Part shown: positions 17,143-25,729 of the stretch, one piece after another
Position numbering within the stretch: the stretch's first letter is position 1
Layout: every line of letters begins with the position of its first letter
Assembly: GCF_020164745.1 (NCBI RefSeq)
Contig: NZ_JAIUGV010000010.1
Span: 124,001 to 188,000, forward strand
Direction of reading: 5' to 3'
DNA length: 64,000 nt
From: Mesorhizobium sp. ES1-4
GTDB taxonomy: Bacteria > Pseudomonadota > Alphaproteobacteria > Rhizobiales > Rhizobiaceae
Program-made: the position numbers and the translations under genes
Notes under the pieces: generated by a model
What the model saw: only the letters and a program-made list of their open reading frames with translations
What the model was told of the DNA's origin: nothing
Database searches by the model: none

Positions 17143-17729
17143 TGCGGGTTCTCGTCGTCTACTGCCATCCCGTGCCGGAAAGTTTTTGTGCCGCAATCCG
17201 CGACACCGCCATGGACGTTCTGAGGCGAAGAGGCTGGGAGGTACGGCTGCTCGACCTCTATGCCGAGAAATTCGATCCGGTGATGAGCTGCGAGGAGCGG
17301 CGGACCTATAATGAACGGGCACCGCAAGACCCGGCGCTGAAGCCGCATTTCGAACTGCTCAACTGGGCCGAGGCGATCCTGTTCGTCTATCCGACCTGGT
17401 GGTACGGGCTGCCGGCGATGCTGAAGGGCTGGCTCGACCGGGTGTGGGCGGCCGACATCGCTTTCAAGCTGCCGGTAGGCAGGGGAGGGATCAAGTCGTT
17501 GATGACGCATGTCACCAAGGTCGGCGTCATCACCACCTGCGGTGCGCCGACCTGGTGGAGCGTCGTGGTCGGCCAGCCCGGGCGCAAGACCTTGCTGCGC
17601 GGCATGCGGGCGCTGTGTGCGACGCGCTGCCGGACATTCTTCCTGGCGCATTATCTGATGGATGCCTCGACGCCACGGACGCGGACGGCGTTTCTGGTCA
17701 AGGTGCGGGCGAAGCTGGAGCGGTTTTGA
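17142..17729 (+). CDS. NAD(P)H oxidoreductase, flavodoxin-like NQO1/MdaB family (copy 2)
   Basis: A 195-residue paralogue of the preceding gene, with LVVYCHPVPESFCAAI, FVYPTWWYGLPAMLKGWLDRVW and TTCGAPTWWS. Its start shares one base with the stop of copy 1. The pair may form a heteromer or act on successive intermediates. It ends the seven-gene block that starts with the substrate-binding protein; a composite repeat follows. Confidence 0.87.
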   Translation: MRVLVVYCHPVPESFCAAIRDTAMDVLRRRGWEVRLLDLYAEKFDPVMSCEERRTYNERAPQDPALKPHFELLNWAEAILFVYPTWWYGLPAMLKGWLDRVWAADIAFKLPVGRGGIKSLMTHVTKVGVITTCGAPTWWSVVVGQPGRKTLLRGMRALCATRCRTFFLAHYLMDASTPRTRTAFLVKVRAKLERF

Positions 17730-17740
17730 GCGCCGGGCTT

Positions 17741-17884
17741 CCCTTCTCCCCTTTGTGGGAGAAGGTGGCCGAGCGAAGCTCGGTCGGATGAGGGGTGCTC
17801 CAGGGAACACCAGCGTCTCATTCCTTCCAACACCCCTCAACCGTCTCGGCGCCGATCCACCTTCTCCCACAAGGGGGAGAAGGG
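17741..17884. repeat. Rhizobial palindromic repeat with 28-bp outer arms
   Basis: Outer arms 17741-17768 (CCCTTCTCCCCTTTGTGGGA...) and 17857-17884 are inverted copies with one mismatch in 28. Inside, TGAGGGGTG (17789-17797) pairs with CACCCCTCA (17831-17839), and a short GAGCGAAGCTC hairpin sits near 17771. This CTTCTCCC/GGGAGAAGG element is dispersed in Rhizobiales genomes. It lies between convergent genes. Confidence 0.85.
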
Positions 17885-17896
17885 AAAAGTGGCCCG

Positions 17897-20347
17897 CTAC
17901 ATCTTCACCCGCTCGGCCTTCGGATCATACATCGGCTTCAGCGATGCCTCCGCCGCGAAACGTTCGCCGGCGATCTCGATTTCGTAGGACGAGGCCAGCA
18001 CATCCGCCTCGCTCTCGCCCTGGCAAGGCACGTAACCCAATCCGATGGCGCCGCCGAGATGGTGGCCGTAATTGCCCGAGGTGACGGGACCGACGATCTT
18101 GCCGTCGCGCAGGATCGCCTCGTTGTGGAAGAGCAGGGGCTGCGGGTCCTTCAGCCGGAATTGCACCAGCCTGCGAGCCAATCCGGCTTCCTTCTTCTTC
18201 AGCACCGCATCGCGGCCGATGAAATCGCCCTTGGCCGTCTTCACCGCGAAGCCGAGGCCTGCTTCCAGCACATTGTCCTCGTCGGTGATGTCGTGGCCGA
18301 AATGGCGGAAAGCCTTTTCGATGCGGCAGGAATCGAGCGTGTGCAGCCCGCAGAGTTTCAAGTCGACATCGGCGCCGGCCTCGTCGATCGCCTCGAAGAC
18401 ATGGGCGGCCTGGTCGGTCGAGACATAGAGCTCCCAGCCGAGTTCGCCGACATAGGTGACGCGATGCGCCCGGGCCAGGCCCATGCCGATCTCGATCTCC
18501 TGGAACGTGCCGAACGGATTTTTCTCGTTGGAGAAGTCGTTGGGGCTGACCTTCTGGATCAGTTTTCGCGCATCCGGGCCCATGACGCAGAGCACGCTTT
18601 CGGCAGCGGTTACGTCGGTGATGACGACGAATTGGTCGCTGACATGCCGGCGCAGCCAGGCCAGGTCGCGCTGCAGCGTGGCCCCGGGGACGACGAGGAA
18701 ATAGGCCGTATCCGAAAGCCGCGACACGGTCAGGTCGCTCTCGATGCCGCCGCGCTGGTTGAGCATCTGCGTGTAGACGATCTTGCCCGGCGCCACGTCC
18801 ATGTCGTTGGCGCAAAGCCTTTGCAGGAAGGCGCAGGCATCGCGGCCCTCGACACGGATCTTGCCGAACGAGGTCATGTCGAACAGGCCGACCTTGTTGC
18901 GGACTGCAAGATGTTCCTCTCGCTGGTTGTCGAACCAGTTCTGCCGCTTCCAGGAATAACGGTACTCGCGCTCCTGTCCCTCCCGGGCGAACCAGTTGGC
19001 GCGCTCCCAGCCGGCGACCTCGCCGAACACGGCGCCACGTGCCTTCAGATGCTCGTGCAGGGGCGAACGGCGCACACCACGCGAGGTTGCCATCTGGCGA
19101 TAGGGGAAATGGTCGGCATAGAGCAGGCCGAGCGTTTCGGAGACGCGCTCCTTGAGATAGCGACGGTTCTTCTGGAACGGTTGGGTGCGGCGGATGTCGA
19201 CTTCCCAAAGGTCGAAGGGCGCTTCGCCATCGTTGATCCACTGCGCCAGCGCCATGCCGGCGCCGCCGGAGGAGACGATGCCGATCGAGTTGTAGCCTGT
19301 CGCCATCCAGTAGCCGCGCAGCTCGGGCGCCTCGCCGAGATAGTAGCGGTCGTCGGGCGTGAAACTTTCGGGGCCGTTGAAGAAGGTGTGGATGCCGGCG
19401 GTGGCCAGCATCGGCATGCGGTTGACGCCCATTTCGAGGATCGGCTCGAAATGGTCCATGTCCTCGGGCAACTGGTCGAAGCAGAAATCCTCGCGGATAC
19501 CGTCCATGCCCCAGGGCTTGGCCACCGGCTCGAAGGCGCCGAGCATCATCTTGCCGGCATCTTCCTTGTAGTAGGCGCACTCGTCCGGCACGCGCAGCAC
19601 CGGCAGGCGGCTGAGGCCGGGGATCGGCTCGGTGACGAGATAGAAATGCTCGCAGGCGTGCAGCGGGATGTTCACGCCGTTCTGTGCGCCGAGGTCGCGC
19701 GCCCACATGCCGGCGCAGTTGATGACGATGTCGGCCTCGATCGTGCCTTGGCCTTCGCCTTGCGCCCACGAAACGCCGGAGACGCGGCCATTTTTGGTGT
19801 GGACCTTCGTCACTTTCACATTCTCGACGATGGTGGCGCCGCGCTGGCGCGCACCCTTGGCCAATGCCATCGCGATGTTGGCCGGGTCGCACTGGCCGTC
19901 GAGCGGCAAATGCACGGCGCCGACCACGTCGGAGACGTTGAGATGCGGGTACATCTCCTTGACTTCATTGGGGGAGATCTCGCGCACGTCGACATCGAAG
20001 GCGCGGGCCAGCGACGCCTGCCGATAGATCTCGTGCTTGCGTTCCTCGGTCAGCGCCACGGTGATCGAGCCGACCTGGCGCATGCCGGTGCCGACCTCCG
20101 TCTCGGCTTCCAGCTTGACGTAGAGATCGGCCGAATATTTTGCCAGCCGGGTCATGTTCTGCGAGCCGCGCAACTGGCCGATCAGCCCAGCGGCATGCCA
20201 TGTCGTGCCGGAGGTCAGCTGCTTGCGCTCCAAGAGCACGACGTCGGTCCAACCGAGTTTGGCCAGGTGATAGGCGACCGAGCAGCCGGAGACACCGCCG
20301 CCGATGATGACGGCCCGCGCCTTAGTGGGGATGGTCTTGGCGGTCAT
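17897..20347 (-). CDS. FAD-dependent dimethylglycine dehydrogenase-like protein with GcvT domain (1)
   Basis: An 816-residue two-domain enzyme. The N-terminal DAO domain has the dinucleotide motif GGGVSGCSVAYHLAKLGW and GTTWHAAG, whose His is the usual covalent FAD attachment point in DMGDH and sarcosine dehydrogenase. The C-terminal half is a GcvT-like folate domain (VTYVGELGWELYV, then the GcvT C-barrel). In this family an N-methyl group is oxidised and the one-carbon unit is passed to tetrahydrofolate. It is the last gene of a four-gene operon; its ATG overlaps the aminotransferase stop. Dimethylglycine, sarcosine or another N-methyl compound could be the substrate. Confidence 0.88.
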   Translation of the reverse strand: MTAKTIPTKARAVIIGGGVSGCSVAYHLAKLGWTDVVLLERKQLTSGTTWHAAGLIGQLRGSQNMTRLAKYSADLYVKLEAETEVGTGMRQVGSITVALTEERKHEIYRQASLARAFDVDVREISPNEVKEMYPHLNVSDVVGAVHLPLDGQCDPANIAMALAKGARQRGATIVENVKVTKVHTKNGRVSGVSWAQGEGQGTIEADIVINCAGMWARDLGAQNGVNIPLHACEHFYLVTEPIPGLSRLPVLRVPDECAYYKEDAGKMMLGAFEPVAKPWGMDGIREDFCFDQLPEDMDHFEPILEMGVNRMPMLATAGIHTFFNGPESFTPDDRYYLGEAPELRGYWMATGYNSIGIVSSGGAGMALAQWINDGEAPFDLWEVDIRRTQPFQKNRRYLKERVSETLGLLYADHFPYRQMATSRGVRRSPLHEHLKARGAVFGEVAGWERANWFAREGQEREYRYSWKRQNWFDNQREEHLAVRNKVGLFDMTSFGKIRVEGRDACAFLQRLCANDMDVAPGKIVYTQMLNQRGGIESDLTVSRLSDTAYFLVVPGATLQRDLAWLRRHVSDQFVVITDVTAAESVLCVMGPDARKLIQKVSPNDFSNEKNPFGTFQEIEIGMGLARAHRVTYVGELGWELYVSTDQAAHVFEAIDEAGADVDLKLCGLHTLDSCRIEKAFRHFGHDITDEDNVLEAGLGFAVKTAKGDFIGRDAVLKKKEAGLARRLVQFRLKDPQPLLFHNEAILRDGKIVGPVTSGNYGHHLGGAIGLGYVPCQGESEADVLASSYEIEIAGERFAAEASLKPMYDPKAERVKM

Positions 20348-21525
20348 GCGGCCTCACGGCGGTAGCTGGAAACAAAACGGCGCAGCCGCGCGGCCGCTTC
20401 CCGCAGCACGGGTTCGGGCTGGCACAGGCTGATACGAATATGGCCGGCGGCGGCTTCGCCGAAGCTCGAGCCCGGCATGACGCCGACCTTCTCCTTGTCG
20501 AGAAAGGCGAAGGCGAATTTCTCGTCGTCTGGTTCGATCTCGGATATGTCGAGCATGACATACATGCCGCCCTCGGAACCGCGCACCGTGACATGGTTCA
20601 TGCCGCGCACGGCGTCGAGGAAGACGGTGCGGCGGCCCGCATAGCGTTCGGCGATGTCCGTCACGCCATAATGGTTTTCCAGTGCCTCGGCGCAGGCGAT
20701 CGAGATGAAGGCCGGCAGGCCGTAGGTCGTCACCAGGTTGAGGTTGATCAGCAATGCGATCATCTCTTCCGGACCTGTCAGCCAGCCCATGCGCCAACCG
20801 GTCATGCCATGGCTCTTGGACATGGAATTGATGACCAGCGTGCGCTCGGCCATGCCAGGCAGCGAACGTGGCGAGACATGCTCGCCGCCGCCCAGCGTCC
20901 AGTAGACCTCGTCCGACAACAGCCAGAGATCGTGCTCGCGGCAGATTTCGGCCAACTGTTCCAGGTGCTCGCGCGAATAGACAGCACCGGTCGGGTTGTT
21001 CGGCGTATTGATCAGGATGGCGCGAGTGTTGGGCTTGAGCGCGGCGCGAATCATGTCGGCGCGGGGCTGGAATCCATCCTCGGCGGGCGTCTCGACGACG
21101 GTGAAACTGGCCCCAGCCGCACCGAAGGTGTTGGGATAGGTGGCATAGTATGGGGCGATCACGATGGCGTGGTCGCCCGGGTCGAGAACAGCCTGCACGG
21201 CCGCGTAAAGTGCGGCCTGGCCACCCGGCGTGGCAATCACCTGATCCCGTGTCGTCTCGACACCGGTGCAGGCGCTGGAGGCCGCGGCCATCGCCTTGCG
21301 CAGACGCGGCAGGCCGGGCAGCGGCGTGTAGTGATGGTTGCTGCCGCGAACCGCGGTCACGCAGGCTTCGATCGTTTGCGACGGCGTGTCGAAATCATGG
21401 TCGCCGACCGACAGCATGATGATATCCTCGCCGGCTTCCTTGCGGTGCCAGGCTGCGAAATGGACCTCCCAGCCGTCCTTGCCCGATGGCACGATGCCGG
21501 TGATGCGCGATGATGGCTTAGGCAT
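20344..21525 (-). CDS. PLP-dependent aminotransferase, class I/II
   Basis: A 393-residue fold-type I aminotransferase. INTPNNPTGAVY, LLSDEVYW and the PLP lysine in SMSKSHGMTGWRMGW are clear. The start at 21525 has GGGAG upstream and overlaps the end of the homocysteine methyltransferase gene by eight bases; the stop overlaps the start of the following DMGDH-like gene (ATGA). The closest broad group is aspartate/alanine/methionine-type aminotransferases, so the amino donor is not certain. Its place between methyl-transfer genes suggests it deaminates an amino acid released by demethylation, or makes an acceptor. Confidence 0.88.
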   Translation of the reverse strand: MPKPSSRITGIVPSGKDGWEVHFAAWHRKEAGEDIIMLSVGDHDFDTPSQTIEACVTAVRGSNHHYTPLPGLPRLRKAMAAASSACTGVETTRDQVIATPGGQAALYAAVQAVLDPGDHAIVIAPYYATYPNTFGAAGASFTVVETPAEDGFQPRADMIRAALKPNTRAILINTPNNPTGAVYSREHLEQLAEICREHDLWLLSDEVYWTLGGGEHVSPRSLPGMAERTLVINSMSKSHGMTGWRMGWLTGPEEMIALLINLNLVTTYGLPAFISIACAEALENHYGVTDIAERYAGRRTVFLDAVRGMNHVTVRGSEGGMYVMLDISEIEPDDEKFAFAFLDKEKVGVMPGSSFGEAAAGHIRISLCQPEPVLREAAARLRRFVSSYRREAA

Positions 21526-22423
21526 AAGAGACTCCCGAAATGGCGTAGCCGTCCTGTAGCAGCCGGTCGCGCAAGGCAGCGATATGGGCAGGGCCGACCT
21601 CGCAGCAACCGCCGACGATGTCCGCACCCGCTTCCACCCAGCCGACGGCCTGTTCGGCGTAAGCGTCCGGACCGAGGTCATGGCGGGCATGCAGTACATC
21701 CACCGTGCCGCCATGCTTGAGCGCTTCCGTGGAGGTGAAGCCATTGGCATAGGCGCCGACCGGGCCGCCCAGCTCGATCAGCTCCGGCAAGGCCGCCGCG
21801 ATCGCTTCCGGGCGGCAGCAGTTGAGCAGCCGCGCCGCCACCGGCAAACCGCCAAGGGCGCTGGCCGCGGCGGCAATTGTCTCGCCGCTGCGCAGCCGAG
21901 GCTCACCGTGGTCGGCTAGCGTCCACGATACCCATACTGGCTTGCCGCTTTCCGACGCCGCGGTGACAGCTGCGCGCGCTTCCTGTGCCGACGCCATGGT
22001 CTCGCACAGGAAGAGGTCGACGCCATCAACCTGCTCGGCGACGATACGGCGGTAGATGTCGAGCGTGTCGTGGTAGGAGATGGTTAGCGCCGGCGCATAG
22101 CTGCCGAAAAGCGGCGAAAGGCAGCCGGCGATCGCCGCGTCGCCGGCCTCATCGCGCGCCTGCCTGGCGAGGTCGATGCCACGCCTCTGCAACGGCTTGA
22201 ACAGGTCTTCCGCGCCCTCGCGCGCCAGCCGTTCGGGCGTCGCCGAATAGGTGTTGGTGGTGATGACGCGGGCGCCGGCGCGGATGAATTCGGCATGCAG
22301 GCCGCGCACGAGGTCCGGTTCGTCGATCAGCACCCTGGCCGACCACAGCGGCGTTGGCTCGGATTTGCTGCGCCGGACCAACTCCTGGCCCATGCCGCCA
22401 TCGGTGAGAATGACGGATTTCAT
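21518..22423 (-). CDS. Homocysteine S-methyltransferase family protein
   Basis: A 301-residue (beta/alpha)8 zinc methyltransferase (PF02574). It has TDGGMGQEL at the N-terminus and zinc-site cysteines in LLNCCRPE and VGGCCEVGP. Relatives move a methyl group from S-methylmethionine or glycine betaine (BHMT) to homocysteine. Its location inside an operon with two DMGDH-like enzymes makes a betaine-type methyl donor attractive, since one methyl removed from betaine gives dimethylglycine. The start overlaps the preceding DMGDH stop (ATGA) and the 3' end overlaps the aminotransferase start. Confidence 0.87.
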   Translation of the reverse strand: MKSVILTDGGMGQELVRRSKSEPTPLWSARVLIDEPDLVRGLHAEFIRAGARVITTNTYSATPERLAREGAEDLFKPLQRRGIDLARQARDEAGDAAIAGCLSPLFGSYAPALTISYHDTLDIYRRIVAEQVDGVDLFLCETMASAQEARAAVTAASESGKPVWVSWTLADHGEPRLRSGETIAAAASALGGLPVAARLLNCCRPEAIAAALPELIELGGPVGAYANGFTSTEALKHGGTVDVLHARHDLGPDAYAEQAVGWVEAGADIVGGCCEVGPAHIAALRDRLLQDGYAISGVSYA

Positions 22424-24873
22424 GCGCGCAGCCTTTCGTTCATGGGATCCCACAAGGGCTCGTCCTTCTGCACGACCGCCCTGAACCGGTCACCGAAGAT
22501 TTCAAGCTCGACAGAGGTGCCCGGCTCGGTCAGGTCGGCGCGCAGCATGCCGAGCGCAATGGACTTGTCGATGCGGTGACCCCAGCCGCCTGACGTGGTC
22601 TCGCCAACGATCTGGCCGCCATGCCAGAGCGTCGACATGTAGGGAGCGTCGCAGTCGCCGGGGTTTTCAACGACCAGTGTGACGAAGCGCTTCTTCACGC
22701 CTTGCTGTTTCTCGCTCTGGAGCGCCGTCTTGCCGCGGAAGTCCGGCTTTTCCCATTTGACGAAGCGCTCCAGCCCACCCTGCAGAATGGAATAGTCGGT
22801 CGACAGATCCCCCTTCCAGGTGCGGTAGCCTTTTTCCAGGCGCAGCGAATCCAGCGCGTACATGCCGAACGGCTTCAGCCCGTATTTCTGGCCTGCGGCC
22901 CAGATCGCATCGAAGATGGCAGCCGTGTCGTCCACCTTGGTGTGGATTTCCCAACCGAGCTCGCCCGCAAAGGAGACGCGGACCAGTCGGGCCCAGCGGC
23001 CGGCGATCTTCGTTTCCTGGTGCGTCAGCCAGGGCAGGGTCAGGTCGGCGGCGCAGACATCGGCGAGAATCTTTCGCGAGTTGGGGCCGGCGAGGATTTG
23101 CGTGGAATATTCCTCCGTCCGGTCGGTCAGGGTGAATGCCGCATCCCTGGACATGTGCGACTTCAGCCATTCGAAGTCATGCCACTGGGCCACCGCCGCG
23201 GTGATCAGCGTCATGGACTCCTCGCCATGGCGCACCACCGACATTTCGGTGACGATGCGGCCCTTGTCGTCGGAGAAGTAGACGAGGCCGATGCGTCCGG
23301 GCTTCGGCACCAGGCCCGTCACCTGCCGGCTCAACCACTCGGCGGCACCAGGGCCCTCGAGGTTGAAGCGCGAGAAGCCGGGCAGGTCGAGGATGCCGGC
23401 GGCGTCACGCACGGCCAGGCACTCTTCGCGCACGCGGTGCTGCCAGGGCCCATCGCGGCGGAAGGTCAGCGTCGCCTGCTCGGAGACGTCATCGCCGTCC
23501 TGCGCGTACCAGATGGCGCGTTCCCAGCCATTATAGGCGTCGAAGCGAGCGCCGAGCGCCTTGATGCGATCGTGAATCGGCGACAATTTCCTGTCGCGGC
23601 CTTCCGGCCAGGCATGACGCGGGAACTGAATGGCGTATTCGTTGCCGTAGATTTCCATGCCCTTGGCGACGCAGTAGTCCGGTGCGGCGGCAAAAGAGGT
23701 GAAGCGGCGGGGGTCGCACGACCACATATCCCATTCCGTCTGGCCCTGCGTGATCCATTCGGCCAGCACCTTGCCGGCACCACCGCCCTGGGCGATGCCG
23801 AAAGTGAAGACGCAAGCCTCGAAAGCGTTGGGCACGCCGGGCATCGGTCCGATCAGCGGGTTGCCGTCCGGCGCATAAGGGATCGGGCCGTTGATGACCT
23901 TGGACAGGCCGGCGGTTCCCAGGATCGGCACGCGGGCGACGGCGTCGGCGAGATAATGTTCCAGCCGGTCGAGATCGTCGGGGAAGAGCTGGAAGGAAAA
24001 GTCTTCCGGCATCGGATCGCTTTGAGTGGCCCAATGCGCGCGGCAGTTGCGCTCATAGGGGCCGAGATTCATGCCGGTTTTTTCCTGCCGCAAGTAATAT
24101 GAAGTGTCGACGTCGCGCAGCAGCGGCAGCTTCTTGCCCTGTTCCTTCGACCATGCGGCGAGTTCCGGGATCTCCTCGAACAGGATATACTGATGGCTCA
24201 TCACCATCATCGGCACTTCGCGGCCGAACATCCTGCCGACTTCGGCGGCGCGGTAGCCGGCAGCGTTGACGACGATCTCGCAACGGATCTCGCCTTGCGG
24301 CGTCTCCACTACCCACTCGTCGTTTTCGCGGCGCACGCCGGTGAGGGGGCAGAAGCGGATGATCCTGGCGCCCATGTCGCGCGCGCCCTTGGCCAGCGCT
24401 TGGGTCAACTGCGCCGGGTCGATGTCGCCGTCGCTCGGGTCGTAGAGCGCGCCTTCGAGATCATGGGTCTCGATGAAGGGGTAGCGGCGTTTGATTTCGT
24501 CGACGCCAACAACGTCGATGTCCATGCCCTGATAGCGCCCCATACCCTTGGCGCGCTGGAATTCCTGCATGCGCTCCTTCGAGTGGGCAAGGCGCAGCGA
24601 GCCGGTGACGTGATAGTTCATGGGATAGTCGACCGCCTCGGCGAGGCCCCGATAGAGTTCGGTCGAATAGCGCTGCATGTTCATCAGCGACCAGGACGAG
24701 GAGAAAGTCGGCACGTTGCCGGCGGCATGCCAGGTCGAGCCGGAGGTCAGCTCGTTCTTTTCCAGGAGCACGCAATCGGTCCAGCCGGCCTTGGCGAGAT
24801 GATAGAGTGAGGAGGTGCCGACGACCCCGCCTCCGATGATCACCACGCGCGCCGTGCTCGGCAAACCCGCCAT
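22420..24873 (-). CDS. FAD-dependent dimethylglycine dehydrogenase-like protein with GcvT domain (2)
   Basis: An 817-residue paralogue of the enzyme at 17897-20347. It has GGGVVGTSSLYHLAKAGW, the covalent-FAD motif GSTWHAAG, and a C-terminal GcvT domain with SFAGELGWEIHT. It is the first gene of the four-gene unit DMGDH2, homocysteine methyltransferase, aminotransferase, DMGDH1. Its start has a good GGGAGAAG site. The HTH-cupin regulator gene ends 88 bases upstream on the same strand. The two paralogues differ enough to expect different N-methyl substrates. Confidence 0.88.
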   Translation of the reverse strand: MAGLPSTARVVIIGGGVVGTSSLYHLAKAGWTDCVLLEKNELTSGSTWHAAGNVPTFSSSWSLMNMQRYSTELYRGLAEAVDYPMNYHVTGSLRLAHSKERMQEFQRAKGMGRYQGMDIDVVGVDEIKRRYPFIETHDLEGALYDPSDGDIDPAQLTQALAKGARDMGARIIRFCPLTGVRRENDEWVVETPQGEIRCEIVVNAAGYRAAEVGRMFGREVPMMVMSHQYILFEEIPELAAWSKEQGKKLPLLRDVDTSYYLRQEKTGMNLGPYERNCRAHWATQSDPMPEDFSFQLFPDDLDRLEHYLADAVARVPILGTAGLSKVINGPIPYAPDGNPLIGPMPGVPNAFEACVFTFGIAQGGGAGKVLAEWITQGQTEWDMWSCDPRRFTSFAAAPDYCVAKGMEIYGNEYAIQFPRHAWPEGRDRKLSPIHDRIKALGARFDAYNGWERAIWYAQDGDDVSEQATLTFRRDGPWQHRVREECLAVRDAAGILDLPGFSRFNLEGPGAAEWLSRQVTGLVPKPGRIGLVYFSDDKGRIVTEMSVVRHGEESMTLITAAVAQWHDFEWLKSHMSRDAAFTLTDRTEEYSTQILAGPNSRKILADVCAADLTLPWLTHQETKIAGRWARLVRVSFAGELGWEIHTKVDDTAAIFDAIWAAGQKYGLKPFGMYALDSLRLEKGYRTWKGDLSTDYSILQGGLERFVKWEKPDFRGKTALQSEKQQGVKKRFVTLVVENPGDCDAPYMSTLWHGGQIVGETTSGGWGHRIDKSIALGMLRADLTEPGTSVELEIFGDRFRAVVQKDEPLWDPMNERLRA

Positions 24874-24961
24874 GTTCTTCTCCCAAACTTCAAGCGCGCC
24901 GCGCTTCTAATTTTGTTTTGTCGTTATCCCAAGACCGCCGCATGGTTTGGGCAACAAGCAT

Positions 24962-25558
24962 TCAATAGACCGGCGGCGAGACCACCCAGATGACAACCGC
25001 CGGCTCGGTGCCCGGATTGCGCCAGCGGTAAGGCTTGCCTTCGAAACGAAAGGAGTCGCCTTCGCCAAGCCGGTGCCATACCCCGGCTATTTCGATGTCG
25101 AACTGCCCGGACGCGATGTATCCGGCCTCTTCGGTCGGCCGTCGCGCCTCGGTCTTCAACTCCGCGCCCGGTGCGAAGACAGACCGCACCATCTCGAAGC
25201 TACCACCGAGGTCCGGTGACAGAAGCTCCTCCACGAGGCCGGATTCGCTGGTGCCAAGCGAGCGGCGCTTGCCGGCGCGCACCACCACGCCGCGCTCGCT
25301 TTCGACGGGCACGTCATGGCTGAAGAACAGGCTGATCGGCACGCCGAACAACTCGGCGAAGGCCCGGAGATCACTGAGCGATGGCGTCGACAGGCCGCGC
25401 TCGACCTGGCTGACCCAGCCGACCGAACGACCGAGTTTCAGCGCGATCTCGGCCAGGGTCAGCCCGCGCACCCGGCGCAAGGCCCTGATATCGCCGGCCA
25501 GGACTCGCTCGTCAGGTCCCTGTAATGTTCGTGCGATAGGGGAGACCAAATCGCTCAC
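24962..25558 (-). CDS. XRE-family regulator with C-terminal cupin domain
   Basis: A 198-residue protein with an N-terminal Cro/C1 helix-turn-helix (about residues 22-78: LTLAEIALKLGRSVGWVSQVERG) and a C-terminal cupin (about 120-195) that binds a small effector. This architecture is common in regulators of amine and polyamine catabolism such as PuuR. The start is a GTG at 25558. Inverted TCATGAAA motifs lie just upstream, between it and the divergent nitroreductase. It probably controls the DMGDH operon downstream on the same strand, the nitroreductase, or both. Confidence 0.88.
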   Translation of the reverse strand: MSDLVSPIARTLQGPDERVLAGDIRALRRVRGLTLAEIALKLGRSVGWVSQVERGLSTPSLSDLRAFAELFGVPISLFFSHDVPVESERGVVVRAGKRRSLGTSESGLVEELLSPDLGGSFEMVRSVFAPGAELKTEARRPTEEAGYIASGQFDIEIAGVWHRLGEGDSFRFEGKPYRWRNPGTEPAVVIWVVSPPVY

Positions 25559-25606
25559 TTCATGAAAAATTGCAGTTGAATTTCATGAGAAATGAAGCTC
25601 ATGAAA
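25559..25606. promoter_or_regulatory. Candidate operator cluster with TCATGAA repeats
   Basis: TTCATGAA at 25559-25566 abuts the GTG start of the XRE-cupin gene, and TTTCATGA (25581-25588) is inverted to TCATGAAA (25599-25606) with a 10-base spacer. The region is AT-rich compared with its surroundings. Three related sites at the start of a repressor gene suggest autoregulation. Confidence 0.5.
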
Positions 25607-25729
25607 AAATCAAGTAGATTTTCACCTATGCTCAAGATTTGCTTGCAGGATTTTGAAGGTTCATGCAAAGGCTCCGCCGCGAGCGGCGAGTGGGGACGTC
25701 CGATCGACACAAAGGCTAAGGGACGGCCC

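Noticed and set aside
17795..20365. An 856-codon open frame on the plus strand
   Set aside because: It is antisense to the DMGDH-like gene at 17897-20347, which has clear motifs. Long antisense frames are common in high-GC genes. The same holds for 29793-31685 (antisense to soxA) and 34601-36280 (antisense to the MscS-type gene).
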